Of a DNA stretch of 64,000 bases, positions 33,785-44,890 are shown piece by piece. A program made the position numbers and the translations under genes. The notes beneath the pieces are model-generated. The model did not search any database, had not been told where the DNA came from, and saw only the letters and a list, made by a program, of their open reading frames with translations. The number at the start of each line of letters is the position of its first letter. The first letter of the stretch is position 1. The DNA is from Corydoras sp. C115. Taxonomy: Eukaryota; Chordata; Actinopteri; Siluriformes; Callichthyidae. The stretch lies in contig JAFMOC010000045.1 in NCBI GenBank assembly GCA_019802505.1, forward strand, positions 2,285,001 to 2,349,000, written 5' to 3'.

Positions 33785-34345
33785 CAGCGTGTGTACAAAA
33801 TTATTGAGACACCTTCGTATTCCACCTACAAGAGTAATTCGGTAAGCATTCCATTTCCAGTTGATCACTGTTAGGTTTAAATTAGGTGATGGTTGAAGCA
33901 GAGCACAGGGTCAGTCAATAACTGTCAATACAATAACAATGAAGGTTAAGGGCTCAGACTGGCAACTTTTGTAGACTTGAGTTTTTAAAGCCCAACTTTC
34001 GGCCTAAAACCATAACAACCGAGCTACCACACACACTCCTGTTTACATCTTTACGGGTCTTTCATTGATGAGAAAAAACTTTCTAAAAGAAAAGATTTTG
34101 TAGAATGAGATACTTAGGTTGGGACAAAAGCATTTTGTCACAACCTCCATTCTGTTTCATCCCAAAGGTGCTTGGTGATGTTGCGCCAGTCTAGTTCCTG
34201 CACACCAAAATAATTTAATCATGTGTCTTTGGTTTTGCTTTGTACACTGAGGTTCAGTCAGGCATGAATAGAAAAGAACCCAAACTGTACCTACAAAGCT
34301 GGAAACACATAGTTGTCTCGAATTGCAATAGCAAGTTGTTTGAGC
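33785..34345. mobile_element. Diverged AAAGTATTGGGACAC-type repeat
   Basis: ACAAAATTATTGAGACACCT near 33,796 resembles the terminal repeat of this fish family. The segment 34,140-34,340 (CATCCCAAAGGTGCTTGGTG, TTGCTTTGTACACTGAGG, CAAAGCTGGAAACACATAG) resembles its body as I remember it. No intact transposase frame. Confidence 0.5.
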
Positions 34346-34468
34346 TTGTAGCAATGGCATGGCATGAAACAGTTGGATTTAATGTTTGGTGGTGTGTCTC
34401 AGTCTGCTCGTCCATAGAATGTATCTCAATACTAATTTATGAATATGATGATGATGATTATTAGTGGT

Positions 34469-34840
34469 AATTTTAAGTAGGCGGCACGGTGGCTTAGTGG
34501 TTAGCACGTTCGCCTCTCAGCGCTAGGGATTCCCGGTTCGAATCCCCATCTGGGTGGAGTTTCCATGTTCTCCCCGTGTCTGCGTGGGTTTCCTCCGGGT
34601 TCTCCGGTTTCCTCCCACAGTCCAAAAACATGGATCAAGTCAATTGAATTCTCAAAAATTGCCCCATATGGAGTGTGTCTGTGTGAGTGAGTGTGTGCCC
34701 AGCGATGGATAGGCGCCCTGTCCTGGGTGTATCTGCCCAGCACCCGAAACGTTCTCCCCTGGATGGGCATGGGGAACCCCACCGCGACCCTAGTAGAGGA
34801 TAAAGTTGGAAATAATGAATGAATGAATGAATTTTAAGTA
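34469..34840 (+). mobile_element. V-SINE-like SINE, full length, type A
   Basis: Element 34,480-34,829 with intact pol III boxes and full central domain. AATTTTAAGTA is duplicated at 34,469-34,479 and 34,830-34,840. It lies just upstream of the nrg2 GC-rich region and ends the SINE-free block. Confidence 0.95.
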
Positions 34841-34954
34841 TAATTTAGCATTATTATTATTATTAGTAGTAAGTATTTAAGCAATCGAGGCTATGCATTC
34901 ATTCATTAGGATCTTCCTCTTCTTTCCACTCTCTCCACTGTGAATGATATTTAA

Positions 34955-36161
34955 CGCACAGGACAGCAGATGTCGCTCTTAGTGAATATTTTGCAAGTTA
35001 TGATGCGGCGCCACAGGTTCAGCGCGTTCTCATCCCTTCACACCCAGCCTAATAATTCAGCATCCCTGTTGCAACATCTGAAGTCTAATGTAAGCTGTTG
35101 TAACCGACAGCGAAGCTTCTTTCTGCTGCTTTCAGGAGGCGAACTATCCAACACTGTGCGCTCGCTGTTGCACCGCCGCCTTTGCGCACTTGCCGTTTGC
35201 ATTTTTCCGCGTTTCCCGTTTTAAAGGCAGTTTGCCGCAATGGATTTCGTCTATAAGCCTCTTTGAAACGCCGCGATTTTTGGCTCGCGGATAGCTGTGC
35301 AGGCGCTGTGAGCTGTGCGGATTCGCAGCGACGATTCTTTAAGGCGAAGCGAGGAATGTGATCTGAATGCAGCAGATGGTTTAGCGACGGAACGAGAGTC
35401 CAAACTAATTCCGAACTGCTGAAGGATCCGTGACGCGGTGCAGCGCCGTTAAACCGGCAGGATGCTGGAATGGGTCGTGTCGGCACTCGTGTGTGAGGAG
35501 AATTAGGGGAGGACGGCGTTCATCCTCCGACAGCGGACATTCGGCTCTCTGAGGCTTTTCTTTCCCCCCCCGAGTGGATATGTAACGGCAGCGATCATGG
35601 ATTGACGGCACTTTAACGCGAGACTAAAGACACATACACACAAGGCGGTGTGTCGGTGCTTGCTGTTCGGGTTAGCCAGCAGCTGAGTGCGGGGCGCGTT
35701 GGGAGGCTTTTTCTGCACGCTTCTCCATCCTTGCCACATCAGAGAGGCAGGGAAAGGCTGGCCACGAGGGACACGACGGGAACACTTTACGGCTGGAGGC
35801 ATTAATAGTCGGGCTTTATCGCTCAGGAAGTGGATTTAATGGTTTTCCATTGAGCGGACATCGATCGGGCATTTCACGTTGCCTTCTGCGGCGAGTGAGT
35901 GATAGGAAGCCATCAGTGCCGACAAAGGCGCTCACCACTGCATTTTTCGGGGCAAAGATAGACTGCGGATACCTGCTCTCGGCCTACATGGCTATGTAGC
36001 ATCCATGGAGGAGGGCCAATCCCTTCGTTCCGCGGCATTTTTTTCTCACGATGCGTTATTAGGCCACCAGTAGTCGAGCCGTTTTTTCGCTTTCCCTCCG
36101 CTCCCCATAGCGCCAAATTCTCGGCAGAGGTAAACGCACCCAGCAGCGCGTCCCTGATGGC
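34955..36161 (+). promoter_or_regulatory. nrg2 promoter region and 5' UTR, GC-rich
   Basis: GC content and CpG density rise from about 34,960 and stay high through the first exon. No TATA box is obvious and the start site cannot be read. An in-frame TAG at 36,108-36,110 precedes the ATG at 36,162, so this stretch is not coding in the nrg2 frame near the start. Long antisense open frames here are by-products of GC-rich DNA. Confidence 0.6.
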
Positions 36162-36666
36162 ATGGACACTTCCGCACGGTCTGGCGCGCCGCCGTGCTAC
36201 CGGAGCCCGTTCGCTGCCCGCCCGAGCCCGCGCCGAGCCACAGCAGGCGGCATGAGGCTCGAGCCGGTGCCCTTCTCCATGCTGGTCATCGGGGTCGCGT
36301 TCGCGTGCCACTCCCCGAGCCCGAGCTCGCTAAGGGAGCGCGCCCGCCACTCCGCCGTGGTGATCGAGGGTCGGGTGCAGTCTGCGCCCCACAATGCCTC
36401 GGGCTCCGAGCCGTACCGGGTGGACGTCGAGGTTCTGGACGTGTGGCCGCGGCTCAGCGGCGGCCTGCAGCGCGAGCAGCTCGTCACCGTGCGGGAGCTG
36501 GGCCCGGCGGGCGGGCCGTGCGCACGCGTGCTGATCGACCACCGGTACATCTTTTTTATGGACCCCACCGACGAGCCCCTGGTGTTCAGGGCGGCGTACG
36601 CGCCCCTCGACGCCAGCGGCAAGGATCTGAAGAAAGACGTCGGCAAGATTTTGTGCGAGGACTGCG
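36162..36666 (+). CDS. nrg2: Neuregulin 2, first coding exon (partial gene)
   Basis: 168 codons plus one base, ending at a GACTGCG|GTGAGT donor. NRG2 is a secreted or membrane-anchored EGF-family ligand for ErbB3/ErbB4. The exon encodes the N-terminal part before the Ig-like domain. Landmarks shared with mammalian NRG2 are AGGMRLEPVPFSMLVIG and an internal hydrophobic segment (residues 37-49), SGGLQREQ (99-106), HRYIFFMDPTDEPLVF (127-142), and APLDASGKDLKKDVGKILC (147-165). One N-glycosylation sequon (NAS, 78-80). The first ATG after an in-frame stop is 36,162; an internal Met31 aligns with a conserved Met. The Ser-rich leader of human NRG2 is missing. Whether it is nrg2a or nrg2b is unclear. 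The Ig, EGF and membrane exons lie beyond the window. Confidence 0.94.
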
Positions 36667-36794
36667 GTGAGTGCAAGAGTGCCACCTGCGCGCGTTAATG
36701 CTTCTTGTCGTGCTCCAACTAAAGTAGGACAAAGTGACACCTAGATCTCTCTGGTAACCGCTGCCCAAAACACGAAGCTTCAACAGGGATGAGC

Positions 36795-36795
36795 A

Positions 36796-36835
<40 letters not shown>
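36795..36835. repeat. (AAT)n microsatellite
   Basis: About 13 AAT triplets, 130 bp into nrg2 intron 1. Confidence 0.95.
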
Positions 36836-38190
36836 GGCTTTACGCGTGTTTACTAATATAAAGGCACTGTGCGAATAGAAGAATGATTATTCGAGTTACA
36901 AGAATAACTTTGTCATAATCCATACACATGCAGAGAGTTGGTTGGTGCTGCTTGGTCAGCAAGTTGAGTTTAAAGTCTGGAGTTTGTCAGTTCATTCATA
37001 TAGCCCACTTACAGACACCCTGTCATCCCTTTCCATGCGCTTTCCCTGTCATGTGGTCATGCCTGCCAAAATCTATAGTTGTTAAATGCTCGGGTGTCTC
37101 TGCAGATTTGCTGGACGCTTATAACCCGTTGTTGTCGCCAGCTGTTCTCGCAGACAGGGCCAGTCGGCTTCACGAGGCAGGATCGCACCTGCACGCTGCA
37201 AACCAGGCTAACAGTGCACACTGCATGTGTCAGTAATGAGTTTCTACACTGCATACTGTCGGATTCAGCAGTGGCGACCACAATTCCTGCACCACCGCAT
37301 TTCCTATAGTACTCCAGCATCTGTTGGAGTTGGTATGGCAACCCCGATCCAGCACCACACGGGCCTTTCGCAGTTCAAACTACAGACACAGGCCTGCAGC
37401 CAAGTTGAAGTGTAAAATTCTCCTCGATGGCGGATTGCTGCAACTTTCACTGCGTGATTGCGGTTGACGTATCGATCCGAACAGAACTGTGTCGCGGCAG
37501 CTTTTTAAAGCTCTGTATCCGCAGCTTGTTAAGGCGGTTGCTCACGTTGCCGTGGGCGTGCAGTTCCGTTTATTGCGTTTCTATGGCATTTTTAATCCGT
37601 AGTCGAAGGTTTACCTTTCTTTTCAGATGCTGCTAAATAAAGAGCTGCATTCTCCCTATTGCAGAGGTCTCATCTGCCCATGTGATGGTGGGCCGGGTCC
37701 TCTGCAGAAAGCTTTTGTGGGCTCTCACCCTCCTATCAGTGAGAAGCCTGGAGAGTAAGCTGGACTTCCCTCTTATCGCTGTCCAGGGTGCTACATCTGA
37801 CCGGTATTTTCCTATAACGCTTTATTTAAAACCCCCACAGCGGCATGTCGTTGCTACATCCTATTTAGTCTCTGTCCTAAATACTATTCACAACTTTTGT
37901 ATTTTCAAAATGCAAAGACTCAGTTATTTAATGAGCTCTTTTTAAAGCAAGGATGGAGAACGGGGAGGGTGGAGGCGCTGGATTATCCCACTGCTGAAGG
38001 TGTGGAAACACCCCGGATAGGTTGCTACTATGGCCCGGTTTTGATGTCTGAAAAATAGGCTGACTGTTGGTAGTGCATGTGAAGGGCTTTTCACAAATGA
38101 CTTTGCAGTTTTACAAATCACACAGGCATCATGGGTCATTACAGAAGTTTCTTTTACTGACATGTTTGCTCCATTAAAGCTCATTAATTT

Positions 38191-38320
38191 TTTCATTCAT
38201 TATTTTCCACTTAATCCTCTACTAGGGTTCTCTATGCCCATCTATGTAGAACATTTCAGACGCTGGGCAGATACACCAAGGAGAGGGCGGCAATACATCA
38301 CTGGGCCACACTCACTCACT

Positions 38321-38399
<79 letters not shown>

Positions 38400-38408
38400 T
38401 ATATGTAG
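38191..38408 (-). mobile_element. SINE 3' half with large (CA)n expansion
   Basis: A minus-orientation copy: TTCATTCATTATTTTCCACT, CGCTGGGCAGATACACCAAG, then ACTCACTCACTGACACACAC running into about 37 CA units (38,321-38,396) and TATATG. The tRNA-like head is missing. The CA tract grew from the natural CACACTCACTCACACAGACA segment. Confidence 0.8.
38321..38396. repeat. (CA)n microsatellite, about 37 units
   Basis: The longest pure CA tract in the window, seeded within a SINE. Confidence 0.97.
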
Positions 38409-38454
38409 CTTTAAGAAGTTTTATAATGACTTTCAATCACTGCAACTAAATCCA

Positions 38455-38695
38455 CATATTACTGAACATGACACTATACAGACTCTAAGTATTTGGACAC
38501 CTCTCAAAGGTAGCTAAATTCAGGTGTTTCATTCAGACTCATTGCCACACGTACATACGATCGAACACATTTTGACAAGGATTTTGCACAAAGCCAAGAG
38601 TTTTTGGAAGACTAAATACTTCTCAACAGTAATATCCATCCATCCATTATCCTCCACTTAATCCTATACCAGGTTGCAGGATGAGATTCTCCGTA
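38455..38695. mobile_element. TIR-element fragment followed by a short SINE fragment
   Basis: AAGTATTTGGACACCTCTCA and TTCAGGTGTTTCATTCAGAC resemble the left part of the AAAGTATTGGGACAC family. From 38,636 CCATCCATTATCCTCCACTT is a minus-orientation SINE 3' end. Confidence 0.5.
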
Positions 38696-39018
38696 GTCCT
38701 TAAGATAAGTAAAGGCAGGAATGTCGACTTTCTTTCGTTGGCATTTGACTTAAAGTCAAATTTGTTGTAAATAATTTAAAACTAATAACTTCTCCTGCCT
38801 TAGTTAGAAATAAGTTGTTTTGTTTGCTTCTTGGTCCATTGGAGGAAGGTACCACATCACCCCCTCTGGAAAATGTATTTTAAGTGATGGGTGGAATGAC
38901 AAGGTGTCACAGATACACAAACATCTCCTCTTTTATCCAGGGCTGATCAATGGCCTCAATGTGGGATCACTTTGAAACAACACTACTAACACATTCGTAA
39001 TTTACTCTGAGTGTTATT

Positions 39019-39021
39019 TTT

Positions 39022-39056
<35 letters not shown>
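39019..39056. repeat. (TA)n microsatellite
   Basis: TA tract with one AAA interruption, ending in poly(T). Confidence 0.9.
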
Positions 39057-39068
<12 letters not shown>

Positions 39069-39691
39069 GAGCTTTCTTCATGTTGTCCTGTTACCCGTCA
39101 TCTCATTATCAGTGATCTCAGCTGTGAAGCAGCGGCAGACCTAAATCTGCCTGCAGTGGATTTGCAACATCTCCCTGCTGTAAAAGTGTGACACAGGGAC
39201 TAGAATAACTGCTTTTGATTGATATGCACTCAGGGAAGGGCATATTTTCATTGCTTAAAAACTGTGTCTGGGTCACATGTTTTCTTCTCCTTATATAGAA
39301 ACTCATGTTCAACTTCAGGACGGGATGATTTTTTACAGGACCCCACAAGGGAGGAGTTTGTATGTGGAGCTAATTGCGGCATATTTCCCTTGAGTTTAAA
39401 TGATGGTCACCGGAGGGATATCAGTAATTTAGTACATTAATAAGGTAGGAAAATGCCCCCGGAGAGGATGTTGTTTAAGGGAAACAATACAAAATGTCTA
39501 TTACATTGTTTCGATCAATGCATTGAAGCTCTTATGAGCGTGATGGTTACATTTCAGTATGGGCTGTCAGAGCCTGAGTGAGTGGACAATTAATAAGTAA
39601 TTATTTCTGGAACAAAGAGGTAATGACTAGCATGGTGGTACAGTAAGTGCTGCTCTTTGTGTACATGACTTGTAACTTTGGTTGAATTGAT

Positions 39692-40049
39692 TACTGAATG
39701 GCACGGTGGCTTAGTGGTTAGCACATTCGCCTCTCGGCGCTAGGGATTCCCGGTTTGAATCCCCATCTGGGTGGAGTTTCCATGTTCTCCCCATGTCCGC
39801 GTGGGTTTTCTCCGGGTTCTCCGGTTTCCTCCCACAATCCAAAAACATGGATCAAGTTAATTGAGTTCTCTAAATTGCCCCATATAGAGTGTCTGTGTGA
39901 GTGAGTGTGTGCCCAGCGATGGATTGGCGCCCTGTCCTGGGTCTATCTGCCCAGCGCCTGAGACTTTCTCCCCTGGATGGGCATGGGGAACCCCACCGCG
40001 ACCCTAATAGAGGATAAAACGGGAGATAATGAATGAATGAATACTGAAT
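39692..40049 (+). mobile_element. V-SINE-like SINE, full length, type A
   Basis: Element about 39,700-40,041, intact boxes A and B (GGTTTGAATCC, one change). TACTGAAT is duplicated at 39,692-39,699 and 40,042-40,049. Confidence 0.93.
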
Positions 40050-40129
40050 ATACAAACCACAGTTTATTTTTAGCTTTAGGTTGTATAATATTTGGTTGTC
40101 AAATATTTGAACCGTACATGTGATTGTAT

Positions 40130-40505
40130 AGTTTGTATAATTCATTCATTCATTATCTTCCGCTTTATCCTCTATTAGGGTTGCAGGGAGGGGGGGGAGG
40201 GGGTTCCCCATGCCCATCCAGGGGAGAACGTTTCGGGTGCTGGGCAGATACACCCAGGACAGGGCGCCAACCTATCGCTGGGCACACACTCACTCACACA
40301 GACATACTCTACATGGGGCAATTTGGATAACTCAATTGATTTGATCCATGTTTTTGGACTGTGGGACTAAACCGAAGAAACTGGAGGAAACCCACGCGGA
40401 CACGGGGAGAACATTGGAGACTCCACCCAGATGGGGATTCGAACCGGGAATTCCTAGAGCTGAGAGGCGAACGTGCTAAACACTAAGCCACCGTGCCAGT
40501 TTGTA
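40130..40505 (-). mobile_element. V-SINE-like SINE, full length
   Basis: Opposite orientation to the copy 90 bp to its left. Element about 40,139-40,497; AGTTTGTA flanks it at 40,130-40,137 and 40,498-40,505. A G-run near 40,186-40,202 replaces the usual GGGTCGCGG. The mix of type A and B bases is noted in the findings. Confidence 0.9.
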
Positions 40506-41666
40506 GAATAGAATTGTCAAATATTCCTGAAAGGATCAAATACTGCTAAATTGCCACTGTAACATCATTTCACCCAAGTCAGCAGGTCCAATCATACTGT
40601 ACTCAACGTAATCATACCTCTGCACAAAATGGACTGTGTCCATACAGCTTGGAGACATAATGGCATGATTCCTTTGAGTGGTTGCTAGGTTAGTAATTCA
40701 TGATGTTTAGTGAGGTTTAACAGGCGGTTCAAGAGTTCGCCGCCACCGTTCAACAAACAATCTGTCATGTGCAGAATTCCAGGGCCTTGCTGCATGTGGT
40801 GTGTTTGGTGTTGCCTTCCCTGGTTCCCCTTGAAATGGGGATGAGCCAATCCTCCTGGTACACTTCTCAGTAATATGAATTGACCGAACGACAGTGGAAT
40901 ACCAAAGAGAGATTTAGTATTGATCCTGGTCATGCATGATGATGAATGCTTGTGAAGATTGTTCACCATCCTCCTCTGGAGGAAGATTCATACACTGCAC
41001 CCCCCATGGGTACTATCGTTTGTGTTGTTCTATACAAAGACTGACATAGAATGCATGAAAGGACAGGGAACATGTCTTTCTTACAGTCAGGGGTCTGCGC
41101 AGCTATCCAGACTTAATTGACAGCGCACAGATCTCTGTGTGAAAGCAGCTGGATGTTTTAGCTCTTGTTTGAATGTTCTATATTTAATAGCACATAGATA
41201 GAACAGGGTACTTAGATAGCATCACATATTTAAACCCGCACAAATTATTCAAATATAGTTGAATCACATGCACAGAGCATTTAGTTTGAGAGTATGGAAT
41301 ATGAATTGCTGGAACATGGAATTTGAATCTATTTTATTAGATTTGTCTAGTGATGCCTGGTTAATTTAATTACATATATTTGTTCACTATTTCAATTATT
41401 ATTAAGATGTTTGCTCATGCCCCTCAAGACATTTATGGTCCTCTGCTGAAGTTCCCACAAATGTGCTGCACCTGTAGTTTCTTTCTTCATAATTTCTTTC
41501 TTCTGTCTAGTTCATTAAAACAAACTTAATGGGGTTTAAGTCTGGAGACTGTGCAGGACAATCCATTCCTTAAAGCCTTCCACCTATTGTTCCTGTCTCT
41601 GAGAAAAGTATGTTTTGGATTTATTATTTCCACGTAACTTTTATTTTAAAGTGTTTTTATTTAAGT

Positions 41667-42049
41667 GTATCTGGTAAATGCACGGTGGCTTAGTGGTTAG
41701 CACGTTCGCCTCTCAGCACTAGGGGTTCCCGGTTCGAATCCCCATCTGGGTGGAGTTTCCATGTTCTCCCCGTGTCTGCGTGGGTTTCCTCCGGGTTCTC
41801 CGGTTTCCTTCCACAGTCCAAAAACATGGATCAAGTCAATTAAATTCTCAAAAATTGCCCTATATAGAGTGTGAGTGAGTGTCTGTGTGAGTGAGTGTGT
41901 GCCCAGCGATGGATTGGCGCCCTGTCCTGGGTGTATCTGCCCAGCGCCTGAGACGTTCTCCCCTGGATGGGCATGGGGAACCCCACCGCGACCCTAGTAG
42001 AGGATGAAGCGGGAGATAATGAATGAATGAATGAAGGTATCTGGTAAAT
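41667..42049 (+). mobile_element. V-SINE-like SINE, type A, with 13 bp target-site duplication
   Basis: Element 41,680-42,036, beginning at GCACGGTGG (first few bases missing). GTATCTGGTAAAT is duplicated at 41,667-41,679 and 42,037-42,049. Confidence 0.95.
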
Positions 42050-43080
42050 ATGAACACAATTTAATAGCTGCAACTCAAAAGTAAGTTCCTAATCAGAATT
42101 GCAGAAAGTGCTGGACACCATGAACACCATGGGGCAAACAAACATACATGCACACATTTACACCCAAGGGTCTATTTAGTACCTCCAGTTGACCTACTAG
42201 CATATTGCACTATGGGAGAAAACCCTATTCCTCAGATGTTTAGAGAACACTGATCAGTTTGATTTAAGCCTGTTGTCTTTGCGTAGATTCTGTATGATGT
42301 AAAGAAAAAAAGCCACATGTGTCATTGGGACTGAACATTTGAACTTGGTAGCCATTTTAATGTAAACTGTGGATTGTCTTTATCATGCTGTTAAGCTTTG
42401 CTGACTCAGCTCTACCCTTCACAGTTCACCATTCCCTTTTATCTCTCTCATCTTCTTTTTATATGCTCACACAGTCTCCTCTAGCAGCCTGCCTGCTGTC
42501 ATCACAAACTGCGAGTGCCTCATGCTGAGAATTTGACTTTGAACTGCAGTTAGGTTGTGTGGTCAGACCTGATGATTAGCATGAAATCTATACCATACAT
42601 TCAGCAACACCTTTAATTACCCCAGTGTGTCCCGGAATAAATAGCTCTGAAAATGTGGAATGCAACTAATCCCGCATTATGTTTCTATACATTAGTCGCA
42701 AAATAGTTTGGTGCAACAGCATCTCCTGATCAAAATCCCCTAAACGTAGTGTGGTCCAACAGAAAAGGCAAGTATAAATTTGTTGCAGGTTGCCATGGCT
42801 TAACAAACCACCGCAAGGGTAATGGGTCGCTTTCTGGGCAGGTCACGGACAGCTTGTAAAAAAATAATAAATAAAGTTCATAATAATAATTAATGCTCAT
42901 CTGATTTTGTACTCGTTTTTTTATATTGAAAAAAACTAAAAAAGAGAGGCATGCATCAGATGCACGCAGCATTGTCATGATGAAGTTTGGATGCGAGAAC
43001 GTAACTTGGAGTGTTTGAAATGTGGATTTTCATCCATTGAGGACTTTGGGACTTTCATTCATTGAGGAATTTTAATTCAT

Positions 43081-43459
43081 TGAAGTTTCTCAGTGGCGTC
43101 ACGGTGGCTTAGTGGTTAGCACATTCGCCTCTCAGCGCTAGGGATTCCCGGTTCGAATCCCTATCTGGGTGGAGTTTCCATGTTCTTCCCGTGTCTGCGT
43201 GGGTTTCCTCCGGGTTCTCCGGTTTCCTCCCACATTCCAAAAACATGGATCAAGTCAATTGAATTCTCAAAATTACCCCATATAGAGTGTGTCTGTGTGA
43301 GTGAGCGTGTGCCCAGCGATGGATTGGCACCCTGTCCTGGGTCTATCTGCCCTGAGCCCGAGACGTTCTCCCCTGGATGGGCATGGGGAACCCCACCGCG
43401 ACCCTAATAGAGGATAAAGCGGGAGATAATGAATGAATGAATGAATGAAGTTTCTCAGT
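43081..43459 (+). mobile_element. V-SINE-like SINE, type A, with 14 bp target-site duplication
   Basis: Element 43,095-43,445. TGAAGTTTCTCAGT is duplicated at 43,081-43,094 and 43,446-43,459. Diagnostic type A bases throughout. Confidence 0.95.
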
Positions 43460-44759
43460 TTCGTAAAAAAATTCACTTTGCATGCATGTTTATATTTAAA
43501 TTTGTTTTTGAAGGTTATTTTTAAAATATATATTGTTTGGTTTGTATTTAATGAAAGTAAGCTGTGACTACGAGAGAATGTGGGTTCCGGATTAAGACCA
43601 GTTGAGAACCCCTCCTTTAAAAGCTTAGGGTTCCATTCATTAGCTATCATGTTGCATTTACAAGAAGTACATTTTGCTCCGTTAATTTTGGTTTGTTTTA
43701 ATCCACTGTGTCTAATGTTTTAATAGTAGCAGTAAATGAATCTTATGATCCAGAACGTTCTTTGTCATTGGAGCTAAGTGGGAAGTTGTACAATTGGGAT
43801 TATTTTTGGCTTAAACACTGTCACGTTTGAATTGTGACTATTGATTTTCTAGTCAGCAGTTTTTCTGTGAGCTCGAGCTGGATGCTTTTTAGCAGATCAC
43901 CCCAGTGCATGCTCGGCAAAAACCTACCGACTTCCAATAAGCCAGAATGGAGTCATCTTCCATTAGATTAATAACCTGTTATTCATTTCATCCTTGTGTC
44001 CTAAACAGCGTTTCCATCATAATGTGATTTTACAGCATCTTTAAAAAAGTATTCCACTGATGTGTTTTTTGTGCCAAAACATTTGCAGTAGTAAAAACAC
44101 AAACATACAACTATTCTTTTGAGATGTAGCAGTATTGGCTCTAAGCATTTACACACATACACAAGAATATGGCTACCCAGATACTAGATCCACATGTGTT
44201 CACTGAACAACTATTTTGTTATGGACCTTAATTAGGACATTAGTGCATTTTGTCAAACATACATAGACTAAACAATCATCTTGAAGTACAACGAACACCA
44301 ACACATTAATCTTCCTTTCACCGGAGCTCTGGGCATCAAACCAAACCATTAAAAACTACTAGAACCAAAGTGGCTACACCAGTCCCGCCTGTCGTCCCTT
44401 CTGGCTAGTCAACTCAAGACCGAACCAACCATCTTGTCTTTATAGGAGGGTTAAAAAAAGATTTCCAGCTACTTGACATGCAAAATTTAAGTCTTTTACC
44501 ACTTAGAAAAGACATTTTAAAAGAAAGTTTTGAGAACTTTAGGTAAACTTGTGCTAAATAAGCTGGGAGGCTTGGTACATAATTTAGTTAATGATCATTA
44601 CATCAAAAAAACACTTTGAATCTATTTTTTAATTTCACTTCAGGATTTAAAAAAACATGCTTTCCAAGGTGTTGTTAGGCGCTGGGCATAACGGCACCTT
44701 GGATTTATTCAGAATAATGCTCATCCTCTTATTGCTTAAGGATAAGTTGCAAACTTTGT

Positions 44760-44890
44760 CTCATCTCATTATTGTCTAATCCATAATCCATCGCTGGGCA
44801 TATAGTATATGGGGGCAATTCACATAGGGGCAATTTAGAGCACCAGCACTGAAAGACGAACACGGTAACCACTGCGTCACTGTGTCACCC
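44760..44890 (-). mobile_element. Old, highly diverged SINE remnant
   Basis: Scattered blocks only: CTCATTATTGTCTAATCC, ATCGCTGGGCATA, TATATGGGGGCAATT, ACCACTGCGTCACTGTGTC. Low identity to the young family; it could come from an older related SINE. Confidence 0.45.

Noticed and set aside
36194..36740. Other open frames over the nrg2 first exon on both strands
   Set aside because: By-products of GC-rich coding DNA; only the frame starting at 36,162 matches NRG2 and ends at a proper donor.
38321..38396. Regular repeat array considered as CRISPR-like or satellite
   Set aside because: It is a simple CA microsatellite without spacers, in vertebrate DNA.
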